64,000 nt of DNA, taken from Ustulina deusta. Lineage: Eukaryota > Ascomycota > Sordariomycetes > Xylariales > Xylariaceae. Below are positions 34,501 through 48,032 of the stretch, one piece after another. Every line of letters starts with the position of its first letter. Position 1 is the first letter of the stretch. The notes beneath the pieces were generated by a model that saw only the letters and a list, made by a program, of their open reading frames with translations, was not told the origin of the DNA and did no database searches. The translations under genes were made by a program, and so were the position numbers. Location: NCBI GenBank assembly GCA_023159155.1, contig JAJNNX010000004.1, positions 1,364,001 through 1,428,000 of the forward strand. Direction: 5' to 3'.

Positions 34501-37043
34501 GTCAATAGCAAGTAGTTATAATACTATTTCGGTTAAAAAAGTAAGTATAAAACTTTTTGTATAAGCTTTACTATTGGTATATCTATTTTAGTATATAATT
34601 ATATAAATATATAGCAGTTTTTATAATATTAGTTCAAAAAGTAGTAAGTAGTTTAGACCTAGTTTTTATAGTTTTAGCTTTATGTTTAATAATATTGCTA
34701 GTTTACTTGGCGCTACTATTCTAATTTTATATATTTGGGGCATATAGCTTAAAAACTATACTATATTATTGTTTGAAGTATTTAGTAAGGTTATTATGTT
34801 TTAAAAGCTTATTGTTATACTTAAAGATTTAAATAGTAGTATTGTAGTAAGTCTGCAAATATTTTACTAAGTTTTTTAGAGCTTTGATTAGTGTTAGAGA
34901 CTTCCGATTATGCAAGTAGTAGTTAAAACTAAAGCTAGAATATTGATCTATTATAAGCATTAGCAAGTTTTCTAAATTATGATCTTTTTTATAATTATAG
35001 AAGTCTATAGCTAGCTGTATTCCTAGCTTTGCTAAGCAATTTTAAAGTAATTTGTTAATTTATTGTTATATTTTTGCTATAATATATGCTTTGTAGTCTA
35101 AAATATATATTTTGTTTTTTAGAGATTATTATAGTTTTATTTTTTTAGCTTGTACTACTATATAATAAAGGGCGTTAGTATTTAGGTGGCTTAGATAGAA
35201 ATGCTACTAATATAGATTAGCTTTTGAAATAGGCCTTAAAATTATTGCTGCTAGTTTATTTTTTTGTATATAAAAAGTACTTTTTTTTATATTAAATCGT
35301 AAATATTTTAGTACGAACTAGTAGTTTTGATTTTAAAAATAGTAAAATATTAATTTATTTTAATGTTTTAGTACTATTGTTGCTAGTTTTATATTTTAAT
35401 ATAAGCTTTATTTTAAAAGTACCTGGAGTGATACCAGGTTATAAGCTATTGTTAGGTAATAGGTTATATTATATAATCTTATAATTATAAATCTTTTGGG
35501 CCCTTAAATATATATATTAATGTTTCTGAATGCAAGTATAGGTATAATCTTGTTTTTTGTATATATTTTATTTTTTAGCAATACTATTTATAAATTATTA
35601 AATCTGCTAATTTTATTAAATATATATAAAGTAGTTCTAGAATTTAAAATAGCTAAGTTTTTTAGTTTATATATAGCTTTACTTTCTAACTTTTTGCTAA
35701 TAGTAAAAGCGGACTATATTAATATTTGTTTTAATTAAGCAGATAATTTGTTTTTATTAGTTTTTGCTTTTTTTTTTTTTTATATATAATTAATAAGTTT
35801 TTTTAGTTCTTTATTAGTATTAAAATTAGCTTATATTAGCTTAGCAGTAATTTAGCTAGAATAAAAATCATTTAGGGCTAATTTTAGAAAAAAATAATAA
35901 TATTTTATTATATAATAGAAGCCCAAACAGTTTTTGCAAATATAATTATTTAAACTGTAAGTTTGTGAGTTAATGCAAGGTTGTTTATTATTGTTTTTAT
36001 TACTTTTATTGCTACGGGGTCCGTGGCTACTTCGGCTTTGGCTTTTATTTTTGTTTTAAAAAGGAACTTATTAATTATTAAAAGGTATTTTTACTCTTTT
36101 AATATTATCTGTAGCATTTCTAGCATTTTTACTGTTATATAGTACTAAAAACGCTTTTTTATTAATATATATGTTTGGCTAATATATAATTGCTTGGCAA
36201 CTTGTTTTATTTTTTAAATTAGTTACTATTTTTTAGTAGGTTAATATATTGTTAAGGATTACTAATTAGTTAATTATTTGAAAAGTAGTAATTTAGTTCT
36301 TAAGGATCTTTTTAAGGCATATTTTTAGGTTTATTATTAAATAATTAATATTATTTAGTTTAGTAACTTTGTATTTAAAGATAATAAAGATTATAGCCTT
36401 TTAATATGTTACTTATGTATTAAAGTTTTTTGGTAGCTTATTTATTTTTTTTATATATTATTAGTATTAAGCTTTTGTTTATAATTGTTGTGTTGCTTCT
36501 AGGTATTAGCTAAGGTTTTTAAGTTTATTATACTACTTATTGATAATATTAGTAGGTTAGAAAATAATCTTTATATAGTCTAAAAAAACAGTTTTGATTA
36601 TTTATGCTATAAAATTAGCAATATATTTTCGGTAGATCTTGTAGTTTTTTTTTATTGTAATATATTAACTTTAGTTAATTTAGTAGGCTTTTTTGTTATT
36701 TTTTGTTATTTCGAGAATACTTATAGGTTTGCTGTTTGGGTTAATTTTTTTGTTTTAAAAAGTAGCAGTTAATTAGGAGTGTGTTAATTGGTTAGTTATA
36801 TGTTTAAAATAGTTCTTAAATTTAGGTATTTTTAGTAATGGCATTTATGGCGTTTGTTTTTTTGGTTAAAAGTATTCCTATAAATCAAAGAATATTATTT
36901 TTGTAATAAATACCTTGTTCTAGAGTATATAATCTTTTAGCTTGGCTAATAAAGCTTTGTTAATTATTGATAAAGCTATAATATTACTTGGTTGTTTATA
37001 TTAGCCTTTGGGGGGTAATATTTTTGCAAATAAAACTTTTAAT

Positions 37044-37214
37044 TGTTAAATATAAGCAAGTCCAATTAAATAATTGTATTAATAATTATTACTAATCTTT
37101 TCGGTTCTATGTTTTGTTGCAGAGTTTTTTGCATGCCATATAAATTAGGTGTGTGTGGAGAATCTATTTAACGGGGTTCCAAAAGATAGCTAATTTACCC
37201 TATCAAATCTGATA
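37044..37214 (-). mobile_element. 5' LTR of element C
   Basis: 171 bases, from TGTTAAATATAAGC to CAAATCTGATA, less altered than its partner (it keeps GTGTGTGGAGAATC and GGGGTTCC). ATAGT follows at 37215-37219. Confidence 0.9.
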
Positions 37215-37219
37215 ATAGT

Positions 37220-40200
37220 ATATAATAATATCGATTAAGCTAGAACAAATAATATAGCCTGATTAGAGTTTCCAAGTATAAAAAATTTCTTTTACTCATC
37301 GAATTAAAACAATAGGTCGTCTAGTTTAAATAATATGTTAGGCAGTAAATTTAACTTTTTATAGGGACCTGAGCCACAACCTTGTTTTGTTAAGGATTTT
37401 TAAGCCCGGCACGTTCCAAGGTCCTAAGGTCAGACTAACGCGGGGCAGGTTTAATATCTTACCTATACTACTACTCTTTTCTCCCTACAAATCCACGTAA
37501 CCTATTCCCCTACTAGCCAACTCTTCTATACTACAACGCTATCTTACATTTAATTCTACCTATTACTAGCATCCATATCCTTTAAAACATACACCTTTTT
37601 AGCAGCCTTTACCAGCCCTTTATCATTCCTTACTAACAAAGATAGTGCCCTACTACATTATTTCTGAAAATATTATTACAAAAGATATAAAACTATTGCT
37701 AAAATTAAAAGATGCTTTTGATAGGAAGCCCATTGTATAGCCACTCTTACTCGCTCTACCCTCTTACAATAATAAAGTTATTTTAAAGCAAGTCAAAGCT
37801 GTAGCCCTAAAAATAGGAAATAAAAGCAAGAACAATACTTACAACCGCTTTACGTCCTACTATATATCTAACCTAAAATATAAAAAGATCTAAAGTACTA
37901 TAATACTAAAAATAAATTATAGAAAATATTTAATCGGAACCCTTAACTTTTTATTTTAATACAAAAAAAGTATTATTATTCTACCGCATAATAGGTACTA
38001 ATAACCAGCTCTTATAACGCAAATACCAAATATAAATATATAATATATTAAAGTAGCCATTACAACAGAAAAAAGCAAAAAAATATATATAGTTAATAAT
38101 AGTAATAATAGTATAGGGTATAGCTAAGCTACAGAGTTAAAAAAAAAGTTAGCAGAAAGCAGCACTTTAGCAAATCTATCTATATTTTAAAAAGAAATAT
38201 AATAGGGCTATATATACTAGATTTCGCCGCACTAAGTGCAGGGAGTATAAGTGACTATATAGACCCCTTACTGCTACTATATAACTACCGCTCTTTAGGG
38301 CTTTAGGGAATAGGCTTACTAATATTACTTAGCTCTAACTTAATAGGCTACTTATTATTATTATAAAAAAAAAATTAAGTTATTTTAATAAATATATTAA
38401 CTTTTTAATATTTAATAAAAAAAAAAAACAAAGTATAGAATAGATTACTAATATAAACCCTAATAAAATCCTAGCTAATATTTTAAGCTATTATTATTTT
38501 TGATCTTAATATAGGGGCTGGCTATTATAGTTTTTATAAAGCTTTAAAACTAGTAATCTTATTATAAAGCTTATATTTTTATTATAGCTTTTCAGGCAAA
38601 AAGTTTACATATTTTTTTTATATATATATATACTAAAACTACTTAATACTACTTATAAACGGTTTATATATATTAAAATACTTTTTAGTTCTAATTATTA
38701 AAGGAATATTAATTGCTTTATTATATAAAATATTCAGTAGATCTAAAACAATAAGTTTTTATGTATTATTTTTAGGTCTAGTATAAGTTGTATATAACAC
38801 TACTGGGTTTTTATAAACTAAACGTACCGAAACTACTACCAAACAAGAACAACAGTTAACCTATTGGTTTTGGCTCTAATTCTTTATAATTGTTTGTAGT
38901 ACTGGTTTGCTATAAGCAATTAGCGTTTAAAGCTGTTGGTTTAGAGTTAAATATTATGTTTGTTATTATAAACGCAATAAAAAGAATCCCGTTGCTTTTA
39001 TTATCTTTTATATGTTTTTTCCTTTTTTTTAAATAGTTTTGCTTTTTAATTCCAATATTATAGGAGAGTTCAGCCTTTTTTTTTTTTTTTTCTTTTTTCG
39101 ACTTCTTTTTTTGTACCTCTTAGGACTTAGTATTAAAATCTTTATATTTAAGCGTAAACTTAGAAATAGTTATTAAGTTAAGCTTAGGATTAATTACTAG
39201 CTTAATTTTAATATAAGTAGCAATAGGTTTATTATAGTAGTCTTAGCTTATATTTAAATTGTTAGAACTTTAGCTAAATAAATATGTTTTTTTGTACTAA
39301 AGTTCAACAATTGCTTAAAAAAGAGCATTAATAAATAATAAAGTCTAGCTAGCGCTATCTAATAAACTACATAAAAATATTAAAAAAGTAGCAATAAACA
39401 ACTAAACAAAAGATTTAAGGAAGTTTTAAAGCTATATATTATTAATACTAAAGTTTAGAAATATATCTTTAAGCACATTAAAAATCTGCATTATTTATAA
39501 ATAATTGCTAAGTTTTTTTATTTTATTTTTAGCAATACTTTTAAAACTAAAAAGCCCGTAGTCCCAAGCAAAAATATATACTTGAACACTTATTATAAAT
39601 TTAGCAGCGTTTTTTTTATAACAAAACAATTCTTTAGGTTTAAAACATTTATATATTTTAGTAAATAAATAATAAATAAAAATATAACTAGCATTACTAA
39701 AAATATATGCTAGATATAGTATTATGTTATATTTGTAATAAAAAAATAGCTTAGGGCTTTTATTAATTAATTAAGTAGCAATAGCAAGCAGTAGTTTATC
39801 TATAAAATAAAAGCTAATAAGTAGACTTATATATAGGCTAGAATTAAAGTTAGCATGGAGCAATAATAGTATAGATAAAGTACTCCGTACAATGATTCTG
39901 GTTGTATATTAATCGCTTCTAGTTTGTTTTTCTAACTAGCAGTAGAGTTTTGCTTTATTATAATAGATTTAGGTTAACTATTTATTTTTTTATTTTAGAT
40001 ATAAGTTGATAATAAAGCAATTTTTTCTATTAGTAATTTAAGAGAAAAATAGGCTGTTTTTGTGTTAAGTTGGCTAAGATATAGGGTTGTAAGTAGCGTT
40101 GTTTATTCAGAACGTGCCAAATGTTGCAAAGGTTGATATAACAACCTAGCTATGTTTTTAGTCCGTTTCTTGCCCGAAAGGCTTTTTTTTTTTAGATCTT

Positions 40201-41480
40201 TAATGTTGTGGCGCGCAAAAAAAAGCTAGAAAACAAATACTAAACCTATTAGCACTTATATTAATGCACAGTATAAATATCTTGTATTGCTAGTAAGGCA
40301 AGACTTGGCGTATTAAAATATAACGTCCCATAAGAACAAGCTTTGAACTAAAGACGTTAGACTTAAATATTTTTTTTTGCTAGCCATTTATAACCAGCCG
40401 GACATGACCAACTCTAAGAGGTCCTTTGTCGAAGGGATTGCCAAGTATGTCGCTATTAAAATATTACTTGGCCGAAAAACTAACCAATATTTGGCTAGGC
40501 TATTTAATAATTCTAACCATATAAACATAAAAGTTTATATTAGATAGTATAAGCTACCTGCATATTTTGTAGTCTTTGCAAGCTAAAGTCCGTTCTTTTA
40601 AAAAGCTTTAAGCAGGAATTTCTATAAAAAAAAAACTAAGCAGTTCTTTTTTTAAAAAAAAAATATATATGCTTACTAGAAAGTATTTAAATATATATAT
40701 ATTAGTAACTATACTAAAAAGCCCGCCTAAGTGCTTAATATTTAAGGTTAGTATTAATTCTAGGCAAAAATATATTTAAAGCTAATATTTATATAAATAA
40801 TAATAAGTTAGTTAAAAATATTTATATTTATATAATAATAGAATTTTTTATGCTAAACAATCTAAAGCAGCTTATATTAAAAAAATTTAAATTAAAATTA
40901 GGAAAGCTTTAAGTTAGTAAACTATTTATTAACTATATTTAAAAAGCTTATACGTTTATTACTAAATCTAAGCATAGGCTAAGGAGTACTATTGTTAGGG
41001 TTGCATATATCTACTGAGCTACGCTTTAGTAAAAAAAAACATTCTAAAATCTTATATATAATAGCGGTAATTTTGCTATAGATCTAATAAGCAAATATAC
41101 TAAAAGGTAGGACTAATAGGCTGCTATAAAACATAAAGAGTCGGAGGATTAGTTTTTGGCATATAGTTATAGAAAATAGCGTGTGCTAACCTAGTATTTT
41201 GGGACGTTCATTTATCCTAATTTTGAATAATAAAACTAGTTGATCGGCATGCCAAGGCTCGCAACAGATATTTTAGTGCTGGGTTGGGTCGAGGCTTGGA
41301 AGCTAAGCCACTAGTTAAGTCTTCTGCCATAGTTACGCGATTTGTCTGCTGCAGTCTTTTAACCTATTGCTTAAGCTTTAATTATAAACATATAAAACAT
41401 GTCCTACAACCTATATAGAAGGACTGCCAAGCTAAATTCTAGCTAAACATGTTTTGCTGCTGCTCCCAATATTTCCTTAC
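37220..41480. other. RIP-degraded tract of unclassified repeats
   Basis: Mostly AT-rich with better-preserved pockets at 37370-37500, 38210-38330, 40070-40210, 40380-40460 and 41160-41430. Plus-strand translation between stops gives protein-like runs around 37660-38350 and 40330-40500, so one or more plus-strand transposon ORFs are likely, but no diagnostic motif was found. No LTR pair or terminal inverted repeat could be matched by eye. Confidence 0.45.
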
Positions 41481-41545
41481 TCACTTTTCCTCTTTCTCCC
41501 TTGATTAATTGATTAATTCATTGGTTTATCTGCGGCTACACTTGG

Positions 41546-41579
<34 letters not shown>

Positions 41580-42125
41580 AATTCCTACTCGGTTTCAGCC
41601 GCTCTTTCATCCGCAGCTATGCCCGGTTGACGGAGCCGCTCAACCAGCCGACGCGACCCGGACATGAGTCCAGGCCACCCCACTTCGCCATAATCCTAAG
41701 AAAATGACCAGCTGGCTGGCTACACTTGGTTGACCCTCCAACACGCGACCCAGATCTTGATCTGTGCCACCCCACTTACCATATTTTACTTTTCAAGACA
41801 TGACTAGCTGGCCCCAACTCTTACCTTCTGATCCTTCACCTTTTTCTTCCTGCATCTCGCTTCCACTTTACGTAGACAGTAGTTCTACACTAATATACAA
41901 GTAATTATAAGTTGATTGAGACGAATGCCTCTTGCTTTGCATGCTGCTTTTCTATAGTCAGGTTTTCTCCGCAAATAGGTCATATAACCAATTAAGCAGG
42001 CGGTGAGCTAGGCGGTAAAGCTAGGGAGGGGTATTATCAACTATCTAGGTAGGCGGTGTTGAGAGGTCGGGGTAGATACGACAGGCACGGACCAGCTGAA
42101 CATCGGTGCAATCGCAATTCTTAAA
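41481..42125. other. Small GC-normal patch holding a LINE 3' end
   Basis: Composition is normal between two degraded tracts. It contains the inverted LINE 3' fragment (separate entry) and about 300 bases to its right (41830-42125) with no recognised gene. That right part has a repeated GGCGGTGAGCTAGGCGGTAAAG-like motif near 42000. Confidence 0.55.
41530..41830 (-). mobile_element. 3' end of a LINE in inverted orientation, with (TTGA)n tail
   Basis: Reverse-complemented, 41690-41825 matches the 3' end of the LINE at 47883-47990 (GGTAAGAGTTGGGGC versus GGTAAAAACTGGGGC, then AGTGGGG and the CCGGGCATAGC box). The simple repeat TTGA at 41546-41582 is the tail. A second short copy of the GGCTACACTTGGTTGA motif (41533-41548 and 41720-41735) suggests that two truncated 3' ends lie in tandem. 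Confidence 0.7.
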
Positions 42126-42399
42126 AAAAACAACTTTAATATCGAGTACGAAATTTTTAGAAATTTACAACGATTAAGCGCTTAAACGCAATCCCGAAGG
42201 GTTAATTGAATAGCTTAGTATGCGGCGTATTGCCTAGTACGCTTAAAACAGCACTATGGCGATTTTATAGCCCTAAGCAAAGGTATGGCCGACCGAAGCA
42301 CGCAAGCATGTTATATATATTAACAAATATTTTCGAAACGCCCTTTTTTACATAAAGCAAACCTAGGATCAACCTATCTTTACTAATATAGTTAAGTTA

Positions 42400-43790
42400 A
42401 TAATTCTAGAAATATTATCTTTATTTGCAAAAATATAAAATATGCTTAATGTCCGATTTATTTAAAAAACCTTAAATATTATTTAAAATAAAGCTAAAAA
42501 AGCTGCAAGTATTATATTACTTACTTTAAACAAAATAAGAAATAATATAAAATATATAAATATTTAGCTATAAAAAGAACTTTAGAAAAGCGTAAAAAAC
42601 AGAAACAAAGCTAAAAAAGTTGCAAAAAAAGCAACCAAAGTAGGCAGAATGGTTACGGCTATAATAAAAGGAATTAAAAATAATAGAATATAGAACCGCA
42701 TAGCTGCTATGCCTTCCTATGCTACAATAGCTGCTAAAGGTCTAGCAACAAATATATACAATATATAGAATTTTTAAATATTTTTTAAGTAGATTTAAAG
42801 AAAGATTATTATAAACATTAAAAACTTATTAATTATTATAAATTTTAAAGCTATAAATTTTTATAGCTTAAAAGCCTATATTAACTGTGCTATTAAGCAG
42901 AGCAATAATAAATATATAATAAATATTAAAATAATATTTTTTAATTAGCTCAAAAGTAGAAACCTTAGTATTAAAACAGTTATAATAAAAGAAATAGAAA
43001 CCTTAAGACAGTTTATAAAGAACTAGACCTATAAAATCAGAAATAAAACATTTGTATAGCTTCTAATATATGGGGTGCTTATATATAGAATCCGCACAAA
43101 CTTAATAAATATAAATAAGTTTAAAAATATCTAAAACAAAATATTACTAAATAATAAACTATTTATTCTAAATATAAAAATCAAATATATAAAATAGCTT
43201 TTAAAAAAGTTTTTTATAAAACTTATATTATTTATTATTATTAAATTTAAAAACCTAATAAATACTAATAAAATTATTAATAAAAAACTTATTTAGTAAA
43301 AGCAAATGTTCTAGTACAAACTATATAATAAAAAAAGCTAACTAAAATAATATTTCTAGTATTAGAAATATAGCTATATAAAAACTTAGTATAAAGTAAT
43401 AAAAACATATAATATTTGTACTAAAAAGTATAGCTTATAAGATTGCTTTACTTAGATTAATAGTACTATACCTAAAAAATGTGTGGTTTGCTAAAAAGCA
43501 TATATTATATAGAGCGGACAATGCCCTATAAAAAAAAACAAAATGGCCAAAATATAAGCTATATATAACGTACGCCCGGTTTATTATCTTATTACAAAAA
43601 AAGAGCCCTAGGATCTAATACTAAAAAAACTAAAAATAACTACAAAAGAGCCAGGCCAAACCTAAGAACTAGGGACTTTTAAAAACAAATTACTAGTTAG
43701 AAAAGGATACAAAAAAACTAATACCAAAAGTATATATATATCTAGCAATAAAAAAAACAAGCCTAGTTCGAAATCTAATAGCTAAAAACT
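42400..43790 (+). pseudogene. LINE ORF1 (gag-like) remnant
   Basis: At 43480-43520 the plus strand reads KCVVC, then a stop, then KAYII and, after another stop, SGQCP. This is a CCHC-type knuckle with the usual W-S-x-x-C-P neighbour, its Trp now a stop. It is followed by MAKI and YNVRPVYY, as in ORF1 proteins of fungal LINEs. ORF1 proteins bind element RNA. Upstream codons (42530-43400) are Lys/Glu-rich between stops. TGG-to-TAG and CAA-to-TAA changes account for the stops. Confidence 0.6.
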
Positions 43791-43879
43791 AATTTAAATT
43801 AAAATACTATTTAAAAAAGCGCTTAAAAAAATTAATAATAATATATAAATATAATAGCTTAGCAACTAATATATAAACT

Positions 43880-46800
43880 TTACTACTTATATAAATTAAT
43901 AAATAAGCAATTTATATTAAGCATACTATAATATAACATTAAAAAAACAAAAAATATTATAATAGCAATAATACTAAAAAATCCTAATATATTAGACTTT
44001 AATATTCTAGCTATCTAAAAACTATAAAAAAATCTATTCTAAACAACTACTTATTACCTAGCTAAAACTTCGTTTTATTTATACTACCTAAGTAATAACT
44101 AGGAAAAGCTAGCAAAAATATGCTTATTTATTAATAAAAGATTTAACTACTTAAAATAGCACTTTAAAAAATATATAAAAAATATTTATATATAAATTAT
44201 TATACTAATAAACAAAAAATAATTTATTTTTTATAATATATATAACCTAGGCTAAGCAGCGCTAAATAAACAAAGTATCTTTTTTTTATTGTGCTAAATA
44301 TTTAAAAAGTATAGCTATAAAAAATAAATTGTTCTAAAAAACTTTAACCTATATTATAAACTTTAAAAAAATATAAATATTAAAAAAGCAGATTAAAAAA
44401 TAAACAACCTAATTAAAATTATAAAGAACTATAGTTTTATAAATATACTCTTACCAAAAACTGTTATATACAAAAAAACAAAAGCATATATAATAATCGA
44501 TCTATGCTTAGTTATAATTAAATTAATAAATAAAATAATATAAAACAAAATAAATTAAAACTTAGATTATAACTTAGATTACTTTTTTATTACTACTATG
44601 TTTAACCTAAAAATAATATAGCTTACAAAAAAATTTAAAAAAAATTAAAAAAAACTTAATAATAAAAAATTCTAAGCAGCTCTTATATAAAAGCTTTTAT
44701 AACTAAAAAAACTAAAAATAGTAATAACCTTTAAAAAATATATATATAATATAAGCATAGCTATTTAAAAAACTACTAATAAAGTAGTCCTTAAAAACAT
44801 TTTTATAATAAGTCTAAAAAAGAATAAAGCAAAAAATATAAAAAAGTACTTAGTAAAATAAAAAAACTCTAACATTTATATAATCTATATAATACTAAAA
44901 AATTATAAAAAACCTACTAAGTAGCAAAAAATATTAAAACAAAAATAATCAAAAAAGTATTATAATAATTATATAAAAAAAAGGTAGAAAAAGTAGCAAA
45001 ATTGCTAGAATCCTTTTAGAAAGCTGCCAAATAGGCAAAAAATAGAAAAAACCAAGCACTAAATGTTATTTCTAAACTAAAACATTTAACTATTAAATAA
45101 AAAACAGTTAAACTAAAAAGAAAAGCATAGTTACTTAAAAAAACGTTTTTTTTAACTTTTTTAAATATTAACCTAAAAAATATTAAAAATATTATATATA
45201 TAGACCAAATACTTATGCTACTAATAATAACTAAAAAAATAAAAAACATAATCTAAGTAACGCTAGTTTTAAAAGTATTTAGTTTAAATAGAATATTTAA
45301 TATAATTTTAAAAGCAAGGCTTCTATAAATTAAAATTTATTTTATATAGATTTTTAATTATAATTTTGTACTAAAATACTGCTTAATATATTTCTAGTAA
45401 TTTATTATAGTTATACTATATAAACTAAAAAAAAAAAATTATATAATCCTTAAAGTATACTGCTTTATAATATTTCTAAATATAATAAGCAAAATTATAA
45501 ATATAATTATTATAAAGCAAATAAGTTATTTAGCCAAAATTTACTAGTTTTTGCTAAATATATATATAAAAGATAAAAAGCTAAGGTTAACTAAATATAT
45601 TTTATATATTATTATTAAAAAAACTTTTTTAGCTTAAAATATTAATAAAAGATAAGTAGTAAGCCTTTTTTTATTAAACGTATTTAGAGCTTTTGATACT
45701 ATTTTATATTAATAGTTACTATATAACTTATAAAAATAAAAAATAAACAAAAAAATTATTAATTAAATTAAAAACTTTTTAAAAGTAAGAAAAATAAGTA
45801 TTATTATTAATAGCTTTAAGTTAATATAATACAAAATTTTTATAAAGATTCTATAAAGCTTACTATTTTTTCTGATCTTATACCTTTTTTATAATACTAA
45901 TCTTATTAATAATTATAACAAAAAAAATACTTCTATTATAGGATATATTAATAATATAGCTATTCTAGCAATAAAAAATACAATAAAGAAAACTTATAAT
46001 AAATTAAAAAAAGCTTTATAAACAGTAGAACAATAGGTAAAAACGTATACGTTTGTTTTTACGCTTAAGAAGTTCTAATTTATATATTTTACTAAAGCAA
46101 AAAAAAAAATCAATATAAAACAAAAGCTCTAAACCCTATAGGGCGAAATAGTACCCAAACTAACATATAAGTATTTAAAAATTACTATAAATACTAAGCT
46201 TATTTAGAAACTATATATTAAAAAGATATAATAAAAGCTTATAAAAACGGTTATAGCTATAGGATATTTAGGCAATTCGGCCTAAGGAGTAGGGCTTAAC
46301 GGCATAAAAAAAATCTATTGCAGAGTTGCTTTGCTATAGATACTATATGTATGCTTGGCATAGTTGAACGTAAACGTACGCAGTAAGGCCTATACCAAAA
46401 AAACGCTAGAAATACTATAGGCTATCTAAGCAAGAGCAGCCAGAACAATTACTAGAGCTTTTAAGGCAATATTAAAGCTAGCCCTTAATATTAAAACCTA
46501 TCTCCTTTTAGTAAAACAATAAATCTAGAAATAGAATATAGAAACGTTGGGAAGAGCTTTCTCGAGTTAAGATATTCCTGAGCTGGAAATGAACAAGCCT
46601 AGCATACAACGCAAACAGAAATATACGAGCCCGTTCAAAAGAATTAGCCAAGAAGTATAAAGCTGGAGAGAACTAATAGGGTTAACTCAAGAGATAATAC
46701 TTCTATATATTACACCCCCCTGGTGGAAAGGCCCAACAATACATATAAGGGACGACGCAGAAAAAGCAGAATCCGATTACTAAAAGGAACTCGAAAGCGG

Positions 46801-47830
46801 GCGAAACATACTTCTGATTTATACCGACGGGAGCGGTATTAACGGACATACCGGCGTAGCAGCCGTATGCCCTAGGATAAGGCAGACAAGAAAGGCGTAC
46901 ATGGGCCGAGATACTGTTTCTACTGTATATGTAGGAGAACTCTAAGGTATTAATATGGCACTGCAAATAGCACGAGAAAACCGGTACTAAAGATCCAGGA
47001 GGGAGAAGGCTATTATATATACGGATAATTAGGCGGCTATTAGGTTGTTGGCTATGCTAGTAGGGAAATTAGGAGCATACCTCCTAAAGGAAATTATGCG
47101 ACGGATCTAGGACCTTTAGGAAAACGGCCTACCGGTAGAAATCTAATAGATCCCGGCCTATAGGGGCGTTCTAAAAAACAAAAAAGCCGACCAAGCAGCT
47201 AAAAAAGCTACCGGATAGAAAGAAAATAGTACTTTAAGCTAAAAAGCAGAACAACCGGAAGAGCTATTCTTGCTTAAAGCAACGCTAAAAATATAGAATT
47301 ATAAAAAGGCCAAAAAACATTAGGAAATAAGCTAGCGGATCAAAACCAAAAATAGAACTATATTTTGCTATATATTAAAGCTAATACAAAAAATACTTAA
47401 GCTTTATAAAAATTTTAGCAAACAATATAATATAATCCTGGTTTAACTACGTACAAAAAAAATTAGCCTTAGGGATTTTTTTTTTAAACGTAAGGTTCCG
47501 GATATTATAGATCCAAAGTATAGCTGTAGCAAAAAGCAATAAATAGTACTTTACGTACTATTCTAGTATTAATAATTTAAGGATTTCTAGAACTAGGAAC
47601 TAGGCAGTATACTAAAACAAAAAAACTTCCGGGCAGTCTTAAACAAGCATAAAACAGCTATTAAAGCTATTAAATTTATAAAACAAACATAGATTTTAAG
47701 GCAATTTAAAATTAAAAGATAAACAAACAAAACTTAGTACTAGGTAGAAACTAAAAGTAAGCAGTATATAAAACTAGAGGCTTATGCCTTAAGAGCAAAC
47801 TAGAATTACTTGTATATTAGTAGAAAACTA
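43880..47830 (+). pseudogene. LINE ORF2 (endonuclease, reverse transcriptase, RNase H) remnant
   Basis: The N-terminal endonuclease is readable at about 43960-44140 (NILDFNILAI, then a stop in place of QE..W). The reverse transcriptase active site at 45941-45958 reads GYINNIAILA, where the family has YxDD, so both catalytic aspartates are now asparagine through G-to-A change. RNase H is at 46814-47240: LIYTDGSGINGH with the first catalytic Asp retained, then VYVGEL (catalytic Glu retained), and an IPAYRG...ADQAAKKATG end. A Cys-bearing C-terminal tail follows at about 47490-47560. The RNase H section is the least degraded. Confidence 0.8.
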
Positions 47831-48032
47831 GTATTTATAAACGGGTGCTAGCTAGATATAAATAAAAGTTAAGGATTATAAGGTAAAAACTGGGGCTAGC
47901 TGGTTGTAGCTTGAATTTTTAAAACATAGCAAAGTGGGGCGGTACGGATCCATTTTTAAGCCGCGTTGGCGGGTTAACCAGCTCTGCCAACCGGGCATAG
48001 CCGCGGATCAATCAATCAATCAATCAATTATT

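Larger units (their letters stand above)
31265..37214 (-). mobile_element. Full-length Ty1/Copia-type retrotransposon C
   Basis: 5950 bases with two 171-base LTRs and a perfect ATAGT target duplication. The purine tract AAAAAGG adjoining the LTR at 31265-31435 fits a polypurine tract, so the element reads on the minus strand. On that strand around 35930-36060 there is a Lys/Ser/Arg-rich stretch followed by a Cys-rich segment (PCINSQTYSLNNYICKNC), consistent with the end of a gag protein near the 5' LTR. The assignment to Copia is weaker than for element B. All frames carry RIP-type stops; the plus-strand 72-codon frame at 35520 is antisense chance. Confidence 0.8.
42126..48032 (+). mobile_element. 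Tad1-like non-LTR retrotransposon (LINE), RIP-inactivated
   Basis: Coding remnants follow the LINE order on one strand: an ORF1 zinc knuckle, endonuclease, reverse transcriptase, RNase H, a C-terminal Cys-rich segment, and an (ATCA)n tail at 48007-48030. The 5' limit is approximate. The degraded sequence begins at 42126, but recognisable ORF1 starts only near 42500. The Tad1 clade is suggested by the RNase H after the reverse transcriptase, the knuckle type and the fungal host. Confidence 0.85.

Noticed and set aside
41546..41582. CRISPR-like or satellite array (TTGA repeats)
   Set aside because: A 4-base simple repeat with no spacers, matching the tail of a LINE in inverted orientation.
45016..45249. 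77-codon hydrophobic minus-strand frame
   Set aside because: Antisense to the LINE reverse transcriptase region; hydrophobicity comes from complementing Lys-rich codons.
46703..46966. 87-codon minus-strand frame
   Set aside because: Antisense to the clear RNase H domain of the LINE.
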